The notes beneath the pieces are model-generated. The model did not search any database, was not told the DNA's origin, and saw only the letters and a list, made by a program, of their open reading frames with translations. The translations under genes were made by a program, and so were the position numbers. Shown piece after piece: positions 28,077 to 36,805 of a stretch of DNA of 64,000 nucleotides (its first letter is position 1; each line of letters opens with the position of its first letter). Source of the stretch: Micromonospora sp. RHAY321 (GTDB lineage: Bacteria > Actinomycetota > Actinomycetes > Mycobacteriales > Micromonosporaceae). The stretch is from positions 1-64,000 of the forward strand of contig NZ_JAMHIW010000003.1 in the NCBI RefSeq assembly GCF_023896955.1, in the 5' to 3' direction.

Positions 28077-28099
28077 ACCTCCCTGGCAACGGAGGTGTG
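28074..28099. promoter_or_regulatory. Inverted repeat over start and ribosome binding site
   Basis: CACACCTCC (28074-28082) and GGAGGTGTG (28091-28099), perfect 9-bp arms around 8 nt. On the minus strand it covers the GGAGG and GTG of the 27729-28076 gene, so it is a candidate translational hairpin or operator. Confidence 0.6.
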
Positions 28100-28270
28100 A
28101 CGCATGTGAGCACCAGTCGTCTCATGCACGAGACACACCGTAGATTGTCCCATGAGCGTGACAGTATCAGCTTTTCGGCCGTTTACCGCCACCACTACGG
28201 GCATCTATTCTGCCCGGGTGACACCCCTCAAGAGCGGCACTGGATCGTTTACCGGAAATCCGAGGAACCC

Positions 28271-28286
28271 GTCACGTTCGCGTGAC
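28271..28286. promoter_or_regulatory. Upstream operator candidate GTCACG-N4-CGTGAC
   Basis: GTCACGTTCGCGTGAC is a perfect dyad centred about 59 bp upstream of the HTH start at 28338. It shares GTCAC...GTGAC with the site at 28330-28342. Confidence 0.55.
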
Positions 28287-28329
28287 AGCAGCGCGCCGGG
28301 TCGCGCGGGCGCGGCCGAGTGGCCGTACC

Positions 28330-28342
28330 GTCACGGGGTGAC
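28330..28342. promoter_or_regulatory. Operator candidate overlapping the HTH gene start
   Basis: GTCACGGGGTGAC (5-bp perfect arms) overlaps the predicted leaderless transcription start and the GTG of the HTH gene. This suggests autorepression. Confidence 0.5.
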
Positions 28343-28781
28343 CGAGACGGCCAATGCGCGGAAGATCGCCTTCGCCACCTTCGTCCGACGCGCGCTCGAA
28401 GAGGCGCGGGCGACCCGGGCCTGGAGCGGCACCGAGGTGTCCCGACGCACCGGCGTCTCGCGGCAGACCATCAACCGGTGGGTCCGCGGCGACTGGGCCA
28501 GCGACCCGGAGGCGGAACGGGTGGTCGCCTTCTGCGAGGGCCTGGGGCTCAACCCGGCCGCGGCCTTCGCCGCGCTCGGCTGGGACCGCACGGCCGCCGG
28601 CCCGCGCGCCGGTCAACCCGCGCCGCCGATGGACCCGGACGTGGAGGCCCTGCTGCGCCGGCTGATCGACCCCAACGTGTCGGACGCGGAGAAGTTCCAC
28701 ATCCGCGAAACCATCCGCTACCTCGCATACCGCCCAACGTTGCCGGTCGATGTCCGAAAAAGAGGGAATCAAGCAGGGTAG
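28338..28781 (+). CDS. Helix-turn-helix (XRE-like) transcriptional regulator
   Basis: DNA-binding protein of 147 residues. The HTH (about 31-53) reads WSGTEVSRRTGVSRQTINRW, followed by RGDWASDPEAERVVAFCEGL as in XRE/Cro folds. The C-terminal half (VEALLRRLIDPNVSDAEKF) is helical. The target is unknown. GTG at 28338 is 6 nt after TACCGT (28326-28331), so the mRNA is probably leaderless, and the start overlaps a dyad. The frame upstream to 28152 is rejected for that reason. It diverges from two small genes that are its most likely targets. Confidence 0.85.
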   Translation: MTETANARKIAFATFVRRALEEARATRAWSGTEVSRRTGVSRQTINRWVRGDWASDPEAERVVAFCEGLGLNPAAAFAALGWDRTAAGPRAGQPAPPMDPDVEALLRRLIDPNVSDAEKFHIRETIRYLAYRPTLPVDVRKRGNQAG

Positions 28782-28943
28782 TTCCTCAGATGGCGAAAGA
28801 ACGCCTGGTCGGGTTCATTCGTTTGCCTCCGGGGCCGGAACGGGCACGCTAGCGTCCCTATTCGTACTGCTTGGGCTCGTCGTCGGCGGGGGGACGGGAC
28901 AAGGCCGAACCCAGCCCTGCGGGACAGAAGGAGGGGTCTGTCC

Positions 28944-29297
28944 ATGACCCTGAAGTGGTTGGCAGTCGTGGTCGCCACGGTGTCCATGACACTGTGGGTG
29001 ACCGGCAACGTGGTGACTCTCGCGGTCAACGGCGGGCAGCTTCCGCTGCTCGTCAACCTCCTCGTGCTCACCAGTGCCGGCACCGCGGTCATCCTGGCCG
29101 TCGTCGCCGAGCTGCACGAGCGGCTGAACGACCGGATCAGCGCACTCACCGAGTTCCTGGTCGCGCGGCTCAACGAGATCGAGAACCACACCGGTGATCG
29201 CAACACCGGGTTCGTGGAGGGATATCTCCTGAGCCACGGACAGGAGGCGGCGGTGGTGCCGTTCGGCCGCCGCGGGCGAGGAGCCGCCGAACGCTGA
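28944..29297 (+). CDS. Small two-helix membrane protein
   Basis: 117 residues with two membrane helices (about 4-26 and 35-57), followed by an amphipathic helix (ELHERLNDRISALTEFLVAR) and a basic C-terminus (RRGRGAAER). Unknown function. A good ribosome binding site (gaaggagggg) precedes ATG 28944, and a promoter-like TAGCGTCCCTATTCGT lies at about 28851. The coiled segment after the helices suggests oligomerisation. Confidence 0.75.
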   Translation: MTLKWLAVVVATVSMTLWVTGNVVTLAVNGGQLPLLVNLLVLTSAGTAVILAVVAELHERLNDRISALTEFLVARLNEIENHTGDRNTGFVEGYLLSHGQEAAVVPFGRRGRGAAER

Positions 29298-29364
29298 CGA
29301 TGCGCCGCCGGGCGGGCCGGCTCGGCCAGGAATGAGCCCCGATCGCCGGGGTACGCTGACGCGC

Positions 29365-30189
29365 GTGCCGCCGTTGAATCTGGGCAATCAGACGCCGAGG
29401 ACCCCGTTGAACGCCGACCAGGCATGGCGGATAACCGCCGGCCGGGCCGCGGGGACCGTGCTCTTCTTCGACTTCGACGGCACGCTCGCGCCCGTCGACG
29501 ACGATCCGACCGCGGTACGCCCCGCGCCCAAGGCGCTGGCCGCCATCGAGGCGCTGGCCCCGGTGGTGCAGCGTGTCGCGATCGTCTCCGCCCGACCGGT
29601 GGAGTTCCTCCGGGACCAGCTCGGCGGGCTCGCCGGGGTGGATCTCTACGGCCTCTACGGGCTGGAGCACAGCCACTCCGGTGGCGAGACGGTCACCGAA
29701 CCGGCCGCGCTGCCCTGGGTGCCGACCATGGCGGAGCTGGCCGACCTGGCCCGGGCTGAGCTGCCGCCGGGCACGCTGGTCGAGTACAAGCGGCTCTCCG
29801 TCGCGCTGCACTGGCGTACCGCGCCGCAGCTCGGTCCGACCGTGCAGCAGTGGGGGCAGGCGCAGGCCGACCGGCTGGGGCTGCGGGTGCAGGCCGGGCG
29901 CATGGTGCTGGAGCTCAAGCCGCCCGTCGACCGGGACAAGGGCATGGTCATCGGCGAGGTGATCCGGGAGGCCACCGGCGCCTGGTACTTCGGCGACGAC
30001 GTCTCGGACATCAAGGCTTTCGCCGCGCTGCGCGCCCGGGCCGCCGCCGACCCGGACTTCCTCGGCGTCTGCGTCGCCGTGGCCAACCCGGAGACCGGCC
30101 ACGAGGTGGCTGACGCCGCGGACCTGACCATCGAGTCCCCGGCCGCCCTGGGCGACTTCCTCACCCGGGCGCTGACGCACCTGCCCTGA
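29365..30189 (+). CDS. otsB: Trehalose-6-phosphate phosphatase
   Basis: HAD-superfamily phosphatase (about 274 residues) releasing trehalose from trehalose 6-phosphate. Motif I FFDFDGTLAPV (Asp nucleophile and acid), motif II IVSARP, Lys in PPVDRDKGMV and motif IV YFGDDVSDIKAF are all present. GTG at 29365 lies 7 nt after TACGCT (29352-29357), predicting a leaderless mRNA; the ATG at 29332 is an in-frame alternative lying before that -10 box. No trehalose-6-phosphate synthase (otsA) is in this window. It is convergent with the prenyl transferase. Confidence 0.93.
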   Translation: MPPLNLGNQTPRTPLNADQAWRITAGRAAGTVLFFDFDGTLAPVDDDPTAVRPAPKALAAIEALAPVVQRVAIVSARPVEFLRDQLGGLAGVDLYGLYGLEHSHSGGETVTEPAALPWVPTMAELADLARAELPPGTLVEYKRLSVALHWRTAPQLGPTVQQWGQAQADRLGLRVQAGRMVLELKPPVDRDKGMVIGEVIREATGAWYFGDDVSDIKAFAALRARAAADPDFLGVCVAVANPETGHEVADAADLTIESPAALGDFLTRALTHLP

Positions 30190-30236
30190 GCAGGCCGACA
30201 GCACGTCCGCTTCGGGTGCCTGTGCGGTGTGTCCGC

Positions 30237-31007
30237 TCAGGCGCCGTAACGGCGTTGCCGGGTGGCGTACGACCGCAGTGCGCGCAGAAAGTCGATGTGC
30301 CGGAAATCCGGCCAGTTGAGCTCGCAGAAATAGAACTCCGAGTGCGCGGACTGCCAGAGCATGAAACCGGACAGGCGCTGCTCGCCGCTGGTGCGGATGA
30401 CCAGGTCGGGGTCGGGCTGGCCGCGGGTGTAGAGGTGCTCGGCGATGTGCTCGACGTCCAGCACCTCGGCCAACTCCTCGATGGTGCCGCCGGAGGCGGC
30501 GTGCTCCAGCAGCAGCGAGCGGACCGCGTCGGTGATCTCCCGCCGACCGCCGTAGCCCACCGCGATGTTGACCTCCGCGCCGCCGCTGCGCTCCCGGGTG
30601 CGCTCCTCGGCGCCCTTGAGGGCCGCCGCCGTCTGCGCGGGCAGCAGGTCGAGCGCGCCGACGATGCGCAGTCGCCAGGGGTTGCCCTCCTCGGCCAGCT
30701 CCACCACCAGATCCTCGATGATCTTCAGTAGCGGATCCAGCTCGCTGGCCGGCCGGCGCAGGTTGTCCGTGGCCAGCAGGTAGAGCGTGACGTGCCCGAT
30801 GCCGGCCTGGTCGCACCAGCCCAGGACGTGTTTGATCTTCGCGGCGCCGACCCGGTGCCCGTCGTTCGGGTCGACGTAGCCCATCTCCCTGGCCCACCGG
30901 CGGTTGCCGTCGCACATCACCCCGACGTGTCGGGGCACCGGCTTACCCGCGAGCTTCGCCGTGAGCCGGCGCTCGTACACGGAGTAGATAAGGTTCCGCA
31001 GCGTCAT
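30237..31007 (-). CDS. uppS: Cis-prenyl (isoprenyl) diphosphate synthase
   Basis: Z-type prenyl transferase of about 256 residues, adding IPP units to an allylic diphosphate to make the lipid carrier for cell-wall synthesis or a short Z-prenyl precursor. Catalytic Asp in GVMCDGNRRWAR (about residue 34), LATDNLRRPASEL, YGGRREI, and VIRTSGEQRLSGFML are diagnostic. Actinobacteria often have a short-chain (Z-FPP) and a long-chain enzyme; I cannot tell which this is. Start ATG 31007 or GTG 31010. A flavoprotein reductase lies 31 nt upstream on the same strand, suggesting shared isoprenoid function. Confidence 0.93.
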   Translation of the reverse strand: MTLRNLIYSVYERRLTAKLAGKPVPRHVGVMCDGNRRWAREMGYVDPNDGHRVGAAKIKHVLGWCDQAGIGHVTLYLLATDNLRRPASELDPLLKIIEDLVVELAEEGNPWRLRIVGALDLLPAQTAAALKGAEERTRERSGGAEVNIAVGYGGRREITDAVRSLLLEHAASGGTIEELAEVLDVEHIAEHLYTRGQPDPDLVIRTSGEQRLSGFMLWQSAHSEFYFCELNWPDFRHIDFLRALRSYATRQRRYGA

Positions 31008-31038
31008 CACCTAGCAGCGTAGCGACCCGCCGGACGGA

Positions 31039-32181
31039 TCACCGCCTCGGAGCCCCATCCCCGCCGGGGAGCCCGATACCGATCATGGCCAGGGTACGGG
31101 CGGTGAGCCGCCCGTCGCCGAGCCCCAACTCGACCACGTCGTCGAACACCCGGTCGTCCCGACGGGCCGCCCGGACCGCCGCGTCGACCACTCGCCGGCG
31201 TCGCGCCAACCAGGCCGCGACCGAGCTGTGCCGCAGGTGGGTGCCGAGCCGACGGCGCAGCCCGTCGGCGTAGCGGCGGGCGGCGCTCTCGGGTGCCCGG
31301 GCCGCCGCTGCCCCGGCCAGCGCGCCGGAGAGCAGCGCGTAGAAGATGCCCTCCCCGGTGAATGGATTGATCAGCGACAGGGCGTCGCCGACCAGCAGCG
31401 TCCGGCCCCTCCCGGGTGCGGGCCGATGGGTGGACAGCGGCAGGTGGTGGGCGCGCAGCGCGGTCACCGTCGCCAGGTCGGTGCCGGGCAGCAACGCGGC
31501 CAGCCGGTCCAGCAGGTATCCCCGGCTCAACGGCTCGCCGCGCAGCACCTCCCCGTACCCGACGTTCGCCCGCCCGTCGCCGATCGGGAACGACCAGGCG
31601 TACGCCGGCCAGCGTGCGTGCGAGGTGACGATGAGCTGCTCCGACGGGCCGGGCAGCGCCGGCGCGTACCCCCGGATCGCCAGCGCCAGGTGCCGGTCGG
31701 GGTTCACGGGATGGCCGAGCGCACGGCGGACCACCGACCCGGCGCCGTCCGCGCCCACCACCACCCGTCCGGACAGCTCACCGTCGAGGACCACCCGGTC
31801 GGCGCGCGGCTCGACCCGCCGCACGGTGTGCCGGCGCAGCTGCGCGCCGGCGGCCACCGCCGCCGCCACCAGCCGCGCGTCGAAGACCTGCCGGGGCACG
31901 GTGTACGCCGGTCGGGGCAGCGCGCGGGCCACCGCACCGCCGCCGGGGGCGATCATGCGCAGCGCCGGCAGCGGGGCGTAGCCCGCCACCGCCTCGGTCA
32001 CCCCCAGCTCGGCGAGTACGTCCACCGAGTGCGCGGCGATCCCGTCGCCACACGCCTTGTCCCGGGGAAAGTCGGCCCGGTCCAGCAGCAGCACGCTGGC
32101 ACCCGCCCGGCGGGCCGTCAGCGCGGCGGCCGCCCCCGCCGGCCCCGCTCCCACCACCACCACGTCGAATTCGTCGCTCAC
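31039..32181 (-). CDS. Geranylgeranyl-reductase-family FAD-dependent oxidoreductase
   Basis: FAD flavoprotein of 380 residues. VVVGAGPAGAAAALTARRAG binds FAD; DFPRDKACGDGI, GADGAGSVVRRALG, and GDALSLINPFTGEGIFYALL are the signatures of this family, which reduces double bonds of prenyl chains (menaquinone, phospholipid, carotenoid) or hydroxylates. GTG at 32181 has GGAGGGAGG upstream. Its gene ends 31 nt before uppS, so a role in reducing prenyl chains is inferred. It is minus strand, third gene of the pckG-membrane protein-reductase-uppS series. Confidence 0.88.
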   Translation of the reverse strand: MSDEFDVVVVGAGPAGAAAALTARRAGASVLLLDRADFPRDKACGDGIAAHSVDVLAELGVTEAVAGYAPLPALRMIAPGGGAVARALPRPAYTVPRQVFDARLVAAAVAAGAQLRRHTVRRVEPRADRVVLDGELSGRVVVGADGAGSVVRRALGHPVNPDRHLALAIRGYAPALPGPSEQLIVTSHARWPAYAWSFPIGDGRANVGYGEVLRGEPLSRGYLLDRLAALLPGTDLATVTALRAHHLPLSTHRPAPGRGRTLLVGDALSLINPFTGEGIFYALLSGALAGAAAARAPESAARRYADGLRRRLGTHLRHSSVAAWLARRRRVVDAAVRAARRDDRVFDDVVELGLGDGRLTARTLAMIGIGLPGGDGAPRR

Positions 32182-32311
32182 GCGCGCCTCCCTCCGCCGA
32201 CGCGGCCCGGCCGTTCCCGCCCGCCCGACGAACCGCCTGCGCCGCCGACGCCGGCCGCTGTGACCGGCGCCACCCGCCATCCTGCCTCCTGCCCGCTCGC
32301 GTCGACCGGGT

Positions 32312-33169
32312 TCAGGCCGGGGCGGCGTCGGCGGCGCGGGAGGCACGCCAGAGACCGTGCAGCGTCAGCGCGGCGGCGGCGAGCAGCGGGGCGCCGTCCC
32401 GGACCAGGCCGTCCACGCCCAGCAACCACCAGCACAGCGGCAGGTCCACGGCGAGCACGACCACCGTGACGACGACCAGCAGCCCGCGAGCCCAGCTCTT
32501 TCCGCGCATGAGGAACGCGGTGCAGAACAGCACCGCGTAGCTGGCCGCGATGCCGGCGCCGAACCAGAACAGCACGGCCGGCACCGCCTCCAGCCGGTCG
32601 TCCAGGATGGAGCCGCCGGCCACCAACGCCGGCACCAGCATCAGCGGGCTGTAGGTGAACGCGGCGACCCGGCTGGTCAGCAGCCAGGCGCTGACCTGTG
32701 GCCGGCGCGGCGGGGTCTCCCGCCAGGAGATGCCGGCCCGGTCGATGACCAGCCGCGGCCGGTGCCGAACCAGGTGACCGGCCAGCGCCGACGAGCGGTA
32801 GAGCATCCACACCACCGCCGCGCAGAGCGCGGTGAGCGCGGCGAAGCCGAGCAGGCCGGGCAGCGGTGGCACCCCCTGCCGGGGCACGATCAGCCGGCCG
32901 ACGGCGAAGACCGTGGTGACCGCGAGGATCAGTCCGAAGGGGCGGGCCACCGTCCGCCCCCGGCGGACGTGCCCGATCAGCAGCAGGAAGCCGAACGAGC
33001 GCAGCATCGCCCAGCCGGTCCGCACCGCCAGGCCGAAGCCCTGCTCAGGGGCGTACCACCAGTTGAGCAGCTCGACCACGACGGTGGCCGCCGCGGTCGT
33101 CGCGAGCAGGATGGTGAGCACCCGGACGGCGGACGGCCGCCGGACCTCGGTCTCGGCGGCCGTCCTCAT
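32312..33169 (-). CDS. Multi-pass membrane protein of unknown function
   Basis: 285 residues with about seven to eight predicted helices and no recognised family. Hydrophobic stretches include VLTILLATTAAATVVVELL, GLLGFAALTALCAAVVWML, and LLVVVTVVVLAVDLPLCWWL. The loop HLVRHRPRLVIDRAGISWRE is the longest polar segment. ATG at 33169. It lies 37 nt after the pckG stop on the same strand; read-through from pckG is possible but a small dyad (33184-33196) separates them. Confidence 0.75.
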   Translation of the reverse strand: MRTAAETEVRRPSAVRVLTILLATTAAATVVVELLNWWYAPEQGFGLAVRTGWAMLRSFGFLLLIGHVRRGRTVARPFGLILAVTTVFAVGRLIVPRQGVPPLPGLLGFAALTALCAAVVWMLYRSSALAGHLVRHRPRLVIDRAGISWRETPPRRPQVSAWLLTSRVAAFTYSPLMLVPALVAGGSILDDRLEAVPAVLFWFGAGIAASYAVLFCTAFLMRGKSWARGLLVVVTVVVLAVDLPLCWWLLGVDGLVRDGAPLLAAAALTLHGLWRASRAADAAPA

Positions 33170-33206
33170 GGGATCCGATGATGCCCGTGACGGGCTCGTC
33201 TCACAC

Positions 33207-35051
33207 CTACCGCTGCGGCTGCTCGGCGTCCAGGCGTGCCCGCAGCGCGTCCAGTTCGGCCCAGAGCACGCCCGGCAGCTTGTCACCGAACTTCTCGAAC
33301 CACTCGGTGACCAGCGGCAACTCGTTGCGCCACTCGTCCGGGTCGACCTTCAGCGCGATCCGGACGTCCTCCGGGGTCATGTCCAGGCCCTCGACGTCCA
33401 GCGAGTCCGGCGCGGGCACCATGCCCACCGGGGTCTCCACCGCGTCGGCCCGGCCCTCGAGCCGCTCGACGATCCACTTGAGCACACGCGAGTTCTCGCC
33501 GAAGCCCGGCCAGAGGAAGGAGCCGTCCGGGTCCTTGCGGAACCAGTTGACGTAGTAGATCTTGGGCAGCTTGGCCTCGTCGCCGTCGGCGCCCTTACCC
33601 ATCTCGATCCAGTGCCGGAAGTAGTCACCGGCGTGGTAGCCGATGAACGGCAGCATGGCCATCGGGTCGCGGCGGACCACGCCGACCGCGCCGGACGCGG
33701 CGGCGGTCGTCTCCGAGGAGAGCGTGGCACCCATGTAGACGCCGTGCACCCAGTCGCGGGCCTCGGTCACCAACGGGATGGTGTCCTTGCGGCGGCCGCC
33801 GAAGAGGATCGCGTCGATCGGCACCCCGTTCGGGTCGAAGTACTCGTCGGCGAGGATCGGGCACTGGGTGATCGGGGTGCAGAACCGGCTGTTCGCGTGC
33901 GAGGAGAGGCTGTCGCTCTCCGGCGTCCAGTCGTTGCCCTTCCAGTCGATCAGGTGCGCGGGGGGCTCGCCCATGCCCTCCCACCAGACGTCCCCGTCGT
34001 CGGTGAGACCCACGTTGGTGAAGATGGAGTTGCCCCGGTCCAGCGTCCGCATCGCGTTGGCGTTGGTCTTCCAGTCGGTGCCCGGCGCGACACCGAAGAG
34101 GCCGTACTCCGGGTTGACCGCGTACAGCCGGCCGTCCTGGCCGAACCGCATCCAGGCGATGTCGTCGCCGATGGTCTCGACCTTCCAGCCCGGGATGGTC
34201 GGCTCGACCATCGCCAGGTTGGTCTTGCCACAGGCGGACGGGAAGGCGCCGGCGATGTGGTGGACCTTGCCCTCCGGCGAGGTGATCTTGAGGATCAGCA
34301 TGTGCTCGGCGAGCCAGCCCTCGTCACGCCCCATCACGCTGGCGATCCGCAGCGAGTAGCACTTCTTGCCGAGCAGCGAGTTGCCGCCGTAGCCGGAGCC
34401 GAACGACCAGATCTCCCGGGTCTCCGGGAAGTGCGAGATGTACTTCGTCTCGTTGCACGGCCAGGCCACGTCCTGCTGGCCGGGGGCGAGCGGGGCGCCG
34501 ATCGAGTGCAGCGCGTGCACGAAGTCGGCGTCGTTGCCCATCGCCTCGAGGACGGACGCGCCCATCCGCGTCATGATGCGCATCGAGGCGACCACGTACG
34601 GGCTGTCGGTAATCTCGACGCCGAACATGGGGCTCTCGGACTCGACCGGCCCCATGACGAACGGGATGACGTACATGGTGCGACCGCGCATCGAGCCGCG
34701 GTACAGGTCGGTCATCGTCCGCTTCATCTCGGCCGGCGCCATCCAGTTGTTGGTGGGGCCGGCGTCCGCCTCGTCGACGGAGCAGATGAAGGTGCGCTCC
34801 TCGACCCGCGCGACGTCCGTCGGGTCGGTACGCGCGTAGAACGAGTTGGGCTTCTTCTCCGGGTTCAACCGGATCAGGGTTCCGGCCTCGACCAGCTCGT
34901 CGGTGAGGCGGCGCCACTCCTCGTCGGACCCGTCCACCCAGACGACACGGTCGGGGGTTGTCAGTTCCGCGACCTCACGGACCCAGGCGAGCAGTTTCGG
35001 ATGGGACGTCGGGGCCTGATCGATACCCCGCACAACAGCCGGAGCAACCAT
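33207..35051 (-). CDS. pckG: Phosphoenolpyruvate carboxykinase (GTP)
   Basis: Gluconeogenic enzyme converting oxaloacetate and GTP to PEP, GDP and CO2; 614 residues, the normal length. P-loop [12 protein letters not shown] (about residue 268), Mn/active-site region [43 protein letters not shown] and [13 protein letters not shown] are diagnostic of the GTP-dependent class. A textbook ribosome binding site (AAGGAG) lies 7 nt before ATG 35051. A probable promoter (TACGCT, minus strand 35154-35149) and a CRP-like site at 35188-35203 lie upstream, consistent with carbon-source control. Confidence 0.97.
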   Translation of the reverse strand: MVAPAVVRGIDQAPTSHPKLLAWVREVAELTTPDRVVWVDGSDEEWRRLTDELVEAGTLIRLNPEKKPNSFYARTDPTDVARVEERTFICSVDEADAGPTNNWMAPAEMKRTMTDLYRGSMRGRTMYVIPFVMGPVESESPMFGVEITDSPYVVASMRIMTRMGASVLEAMGNDADFVHALHSIGAPLAPGQQDVAWPCNETKYISHFPETREIWSFGSGYGGNSLLGKKCYSLRIASVMGRDEGWLAEHMLILKITSPEGKVHHIAGAFPSACGKTNLAMVEPTIPGWKVETIGDDIAWMRFGQDGRLYAVNPEYGLFGVAPGTDWKTNANAMRTLDRGNSIFTNVGLTDDGDVWWEGMGEPPAHLIDWKGNDWTPESDSLSSHANSRFCTPITQCPILADEYFDPNGVPIDAILFGGRRKDTIPLVTEARDWVHGVYMGATLSSETTAAASGAVGVVRRDPMAMLPFIGYHAGDYFRHWIEMGKGADGDEAKLPKIYYVNWFRKDPDGSFLWPGFGENSRVLKWIVERLEGRADAVETPVGMVPAPDSLDVEGLDMTPEDVRIALKVDPDEWRNELPLVTEWFEKFGDKLPGVLWAELDALRARLDAEQPQR

Positions 35052-35479
35052 GACACATCTCCTTGGTGGTCGACGCTGACCGATCTATGGGATGCACGAG
35101 TCTCAGCGGCGCGATGCGTCGCCTTCGTGGAAACCTGGGATTGGCCTCAGCGTAAACCGGGCAGCCTTCCGAGTCAGTGGGACAGGTTGTGAAGAACTGC
35201 ACAAGGTACGGCCACGCTGCGGCATCACGATCTGATACCCGCTTTCCCGCGCAGTTTCACGCAAATTTTGTTGTGCACCCCGGCCGACGTGAGTGGCGGT
35301 CGGGCCGTGGACCGGTCCCGCCGACCGGTTGAGTGATTCCCGTTCCGCAGCGCGTCAGTCCTCCTCATTGGTTACGCTGCGTTCAACAACGGCGCACCCG
35401 ACGGAGGGTCGGCACCAGTGACGACGCCTGCTCGCCGTTGCTACCCCGCTGACTGGTCAACAGCCGGTAGGCTCGGCCC
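35052..35479. other. Divergent promoter region pckG / gtrA
   Basis: Holds, from left to right, the pckG ribosome binding site, a candidate pckG -10 (35154-35149), a CRP-like site (35188-35203), a rightward -10 candidate TACGCT (35373-35378), a possible 25-codon ORF (35418-35495) and the leaderless gtrA promoter (TAGGCT, 35468-35473). No larger gene is supported. Confidence 0.6.
35188..35203. promoter_or_regulatory. CRP/GlxR-like site upstream of pckG
   Basis: TGTGAAGAACTGCACA matches TGTGA-N6-TCACA at 9 of 10 positions and is centred about 50 bp upstream of the predicted pckG transcription start. Confidence 0.5.
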
Positions 35480-36028
35480 GTGGCCGCGACAATGACCGGG
35501 GAACAACCGGGTCCCCGGCAGACCCGACCGGGTCTGGTCCGCGCACTGCTCGACCGTTTCGGTCACCTCGTCCGCGAGTTGAGCAAGTTCGCCACGGTGG
35601 GCGGCATCGCCTTCCTCCTCGACTTCGCCCTCTTCAACTACCTGACAACCGCGCGCGGCATGGAGCAGGTGACGGCGAAGACGATCTCCACCGTGATCGC
35701 CGCCTCCGTCGCGTTCGTCGGCAACCGGTTCTGGACGTGGCGGCACCGCCAGCGCAACAACCCGGCCCGGGAGTACGCGCTCTTCTTCTTCTTCAACGCC
35801 GTCGGTCTCGGCATCGCGGTGGCCTGCCTCGCGATCAGCCGGTACGGGCTCGGCAGCATCTGGCCGGCCGTCTTTCAGACGCCGCTGGCCGACAACGTCG
35901 CCAGCTTCGTCGTCGGCACGGGCCTCGGCACGCTGTTCCGATTCTGGTCCTACCGGCGGTTCGTCTTCGTCGAAGCGGGAACCCCGACCGTTCCGCAGGT
36001 GAAGCACGACCGTGACCACGGGGCGTGA
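35480..36028 (+). CDS. GtrA-family membrane protein
   Basis: Four-helix GtrA-like protein of 182 residues; the family is thought to move undecaprenyl-linked sugars for glycosylation of wall polymers. FATVGGIAFLLDFALFNYL, SFVGNRFWTWRHR (approximated by AFVGNRFWTW) and TLFRFWSYRRFVF are characteristic. GTG at 35480 lies 6 nt after TAGGCT (35468-35473), so it is predicted leaderless. A second GtrA gene follows 63 nt downstream. M. tuberculosis Rv3277 occupies the equivalent position as I recall. Confidence 0.9.
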   Translation: MAATMTGEQPGPRQTRPGLVRALLDRFGHLVRELSKFATVGGIAFLLDFALFNYLTTARGMEQVTAKTISTVIAASVAFVGNRFWTWRHRQRNNPAREYALFFFFNAVGLGIAVACLAISRYGLGSIWPAVFQTPLADNVASFVVGTGLGTLFRFWSYRRFVFVEAGTPTVPQVKHDRDHGA

Positions 36029-36091
36029 CCTGCCGCCCACCTCGTTCGGCCGGTGATCGCCGGCTTCACCGACTGACCTAAGGTGTTTCGC

Positions 36092-36805
36092 ATGCGTCTT
36101 GTCCGTCTGCTGCCTGAGCGCTGGCAGAAGTTCATCCACGAGGCGCTCAAATTCGGCATCGTCGGCGGCATCAACACCGTCATCAATTACGCGGTGTTCA
36201 ATGCACTTGCACTCACGGTCTTTGCCGACGGCCAACTGAAGGCCACCGTGATCGCGACCATCGTCGCCACGATCACGTCTTATCTAATGAATCGTCACTG
36301 GACGTACCGGGATCGCCCGAAATCGGCGCTCAGACGCGAGTACGTCCTGTTCTTCCTGTTCAACGCGACCGGCCTGATCATCGAGCTGGGCGTTCTGGCC
36401 GCGGCCAAGTACGGTCTCGGCGTGCACGGCCTGCTGGCGCTGAACGTGGCGAAGACGGGCGGCGTTCTACTGGCCACGTTGTTCCGGTTCTGGTCGTACC
36501 GGACCTTCGTCTTCCAGCCCGTCGAACCGGCCCAGGCCGACGCGAAGCCCGAGCCCACCTGGCACAGCATTCCGCGCGACGAGTGGGACACGATGGCCGG
36601 GATGGACCCGGTCGCCGAGCTCGCCGAATCCGTCTCCGAGCTCGAGGAGGCGCAGGCCGACGAACGCCCCGCGCCGACACCCAGCCCGAACGGCGCTCCC
36701 ACCCAGGGGCGGTCCATGCCGTTGACGACCGGCCTCACCGCCGACCTGGACGCGGAACTCGCCGCGGAGCTGCACGCCGGCACCCGCCGCTCGCCCCGCC
36801 GGTGA
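36092..36805 (+). CDS. GtrA-family membrane protein with acidic C-terminal tail
   Basis: 237 residues. The first 145 form a four-helix GtrA domain (KFGIVGGINTVINYAVFNAL, YLMNRHWTYRDRPKS, TLFRFWSYRTFVFQP). The last 90 form an acidic Glu/Pro-rich tail (AELAESVSELEEAQADE) not found in its neighbour. ATG at 36092 is 7 nt after TAAGGT (36079-36084), so it has its own leaderless promoter. Its stop overlaps the GTG of the MaoC-like gene. The pair of adjacent GtrA proteins could form a heteromeric flippase or be a diverged tandem duplication. Confidence 0.9.
   Translation: MRLVRLLPERWQKFIHEALKFGIVGGINTVINYAVFNALALTVFADGQLKATVIATIVATITSYLMNRHWTYRDRPKSALRREYVLFFLFNATGLIIELGVLAAAKYGLGVHGLLALNVAKTGGVLLATLFRFWSYRTFVFQPVEPAQADAKPEPTWHSIPRDEWDTMAGMDPVAELAESVSELEEAQADERPAPTPSPNGAPTQGRSMPLTTGLTADLDAELAAELHAGTRRSPRR

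Noticed and set aside
28152..28337. Upstream extension of the HTH gene
   Set aside because: It runs through the probable promoter and both dyads, and the leaderless start at 28338 explains the gene better.
30237..32181. Carotenoid or terpene biosynthetic gene cluster
   Set aside because: A cis-prenyl transferase and a geranylgeranyl-reductase-like protein are adjacent, but no terpene synthase, phytoene synthase or desaturase lies near; a primary cell-envelope role is simpler.
33184..33196. GCCCGTGACGGGC as terminator of pckG
   Set aside because: The stem is only five to six base pairs, has no U-run, and overlaps sequence just ahead of the next gene; too weak to call.
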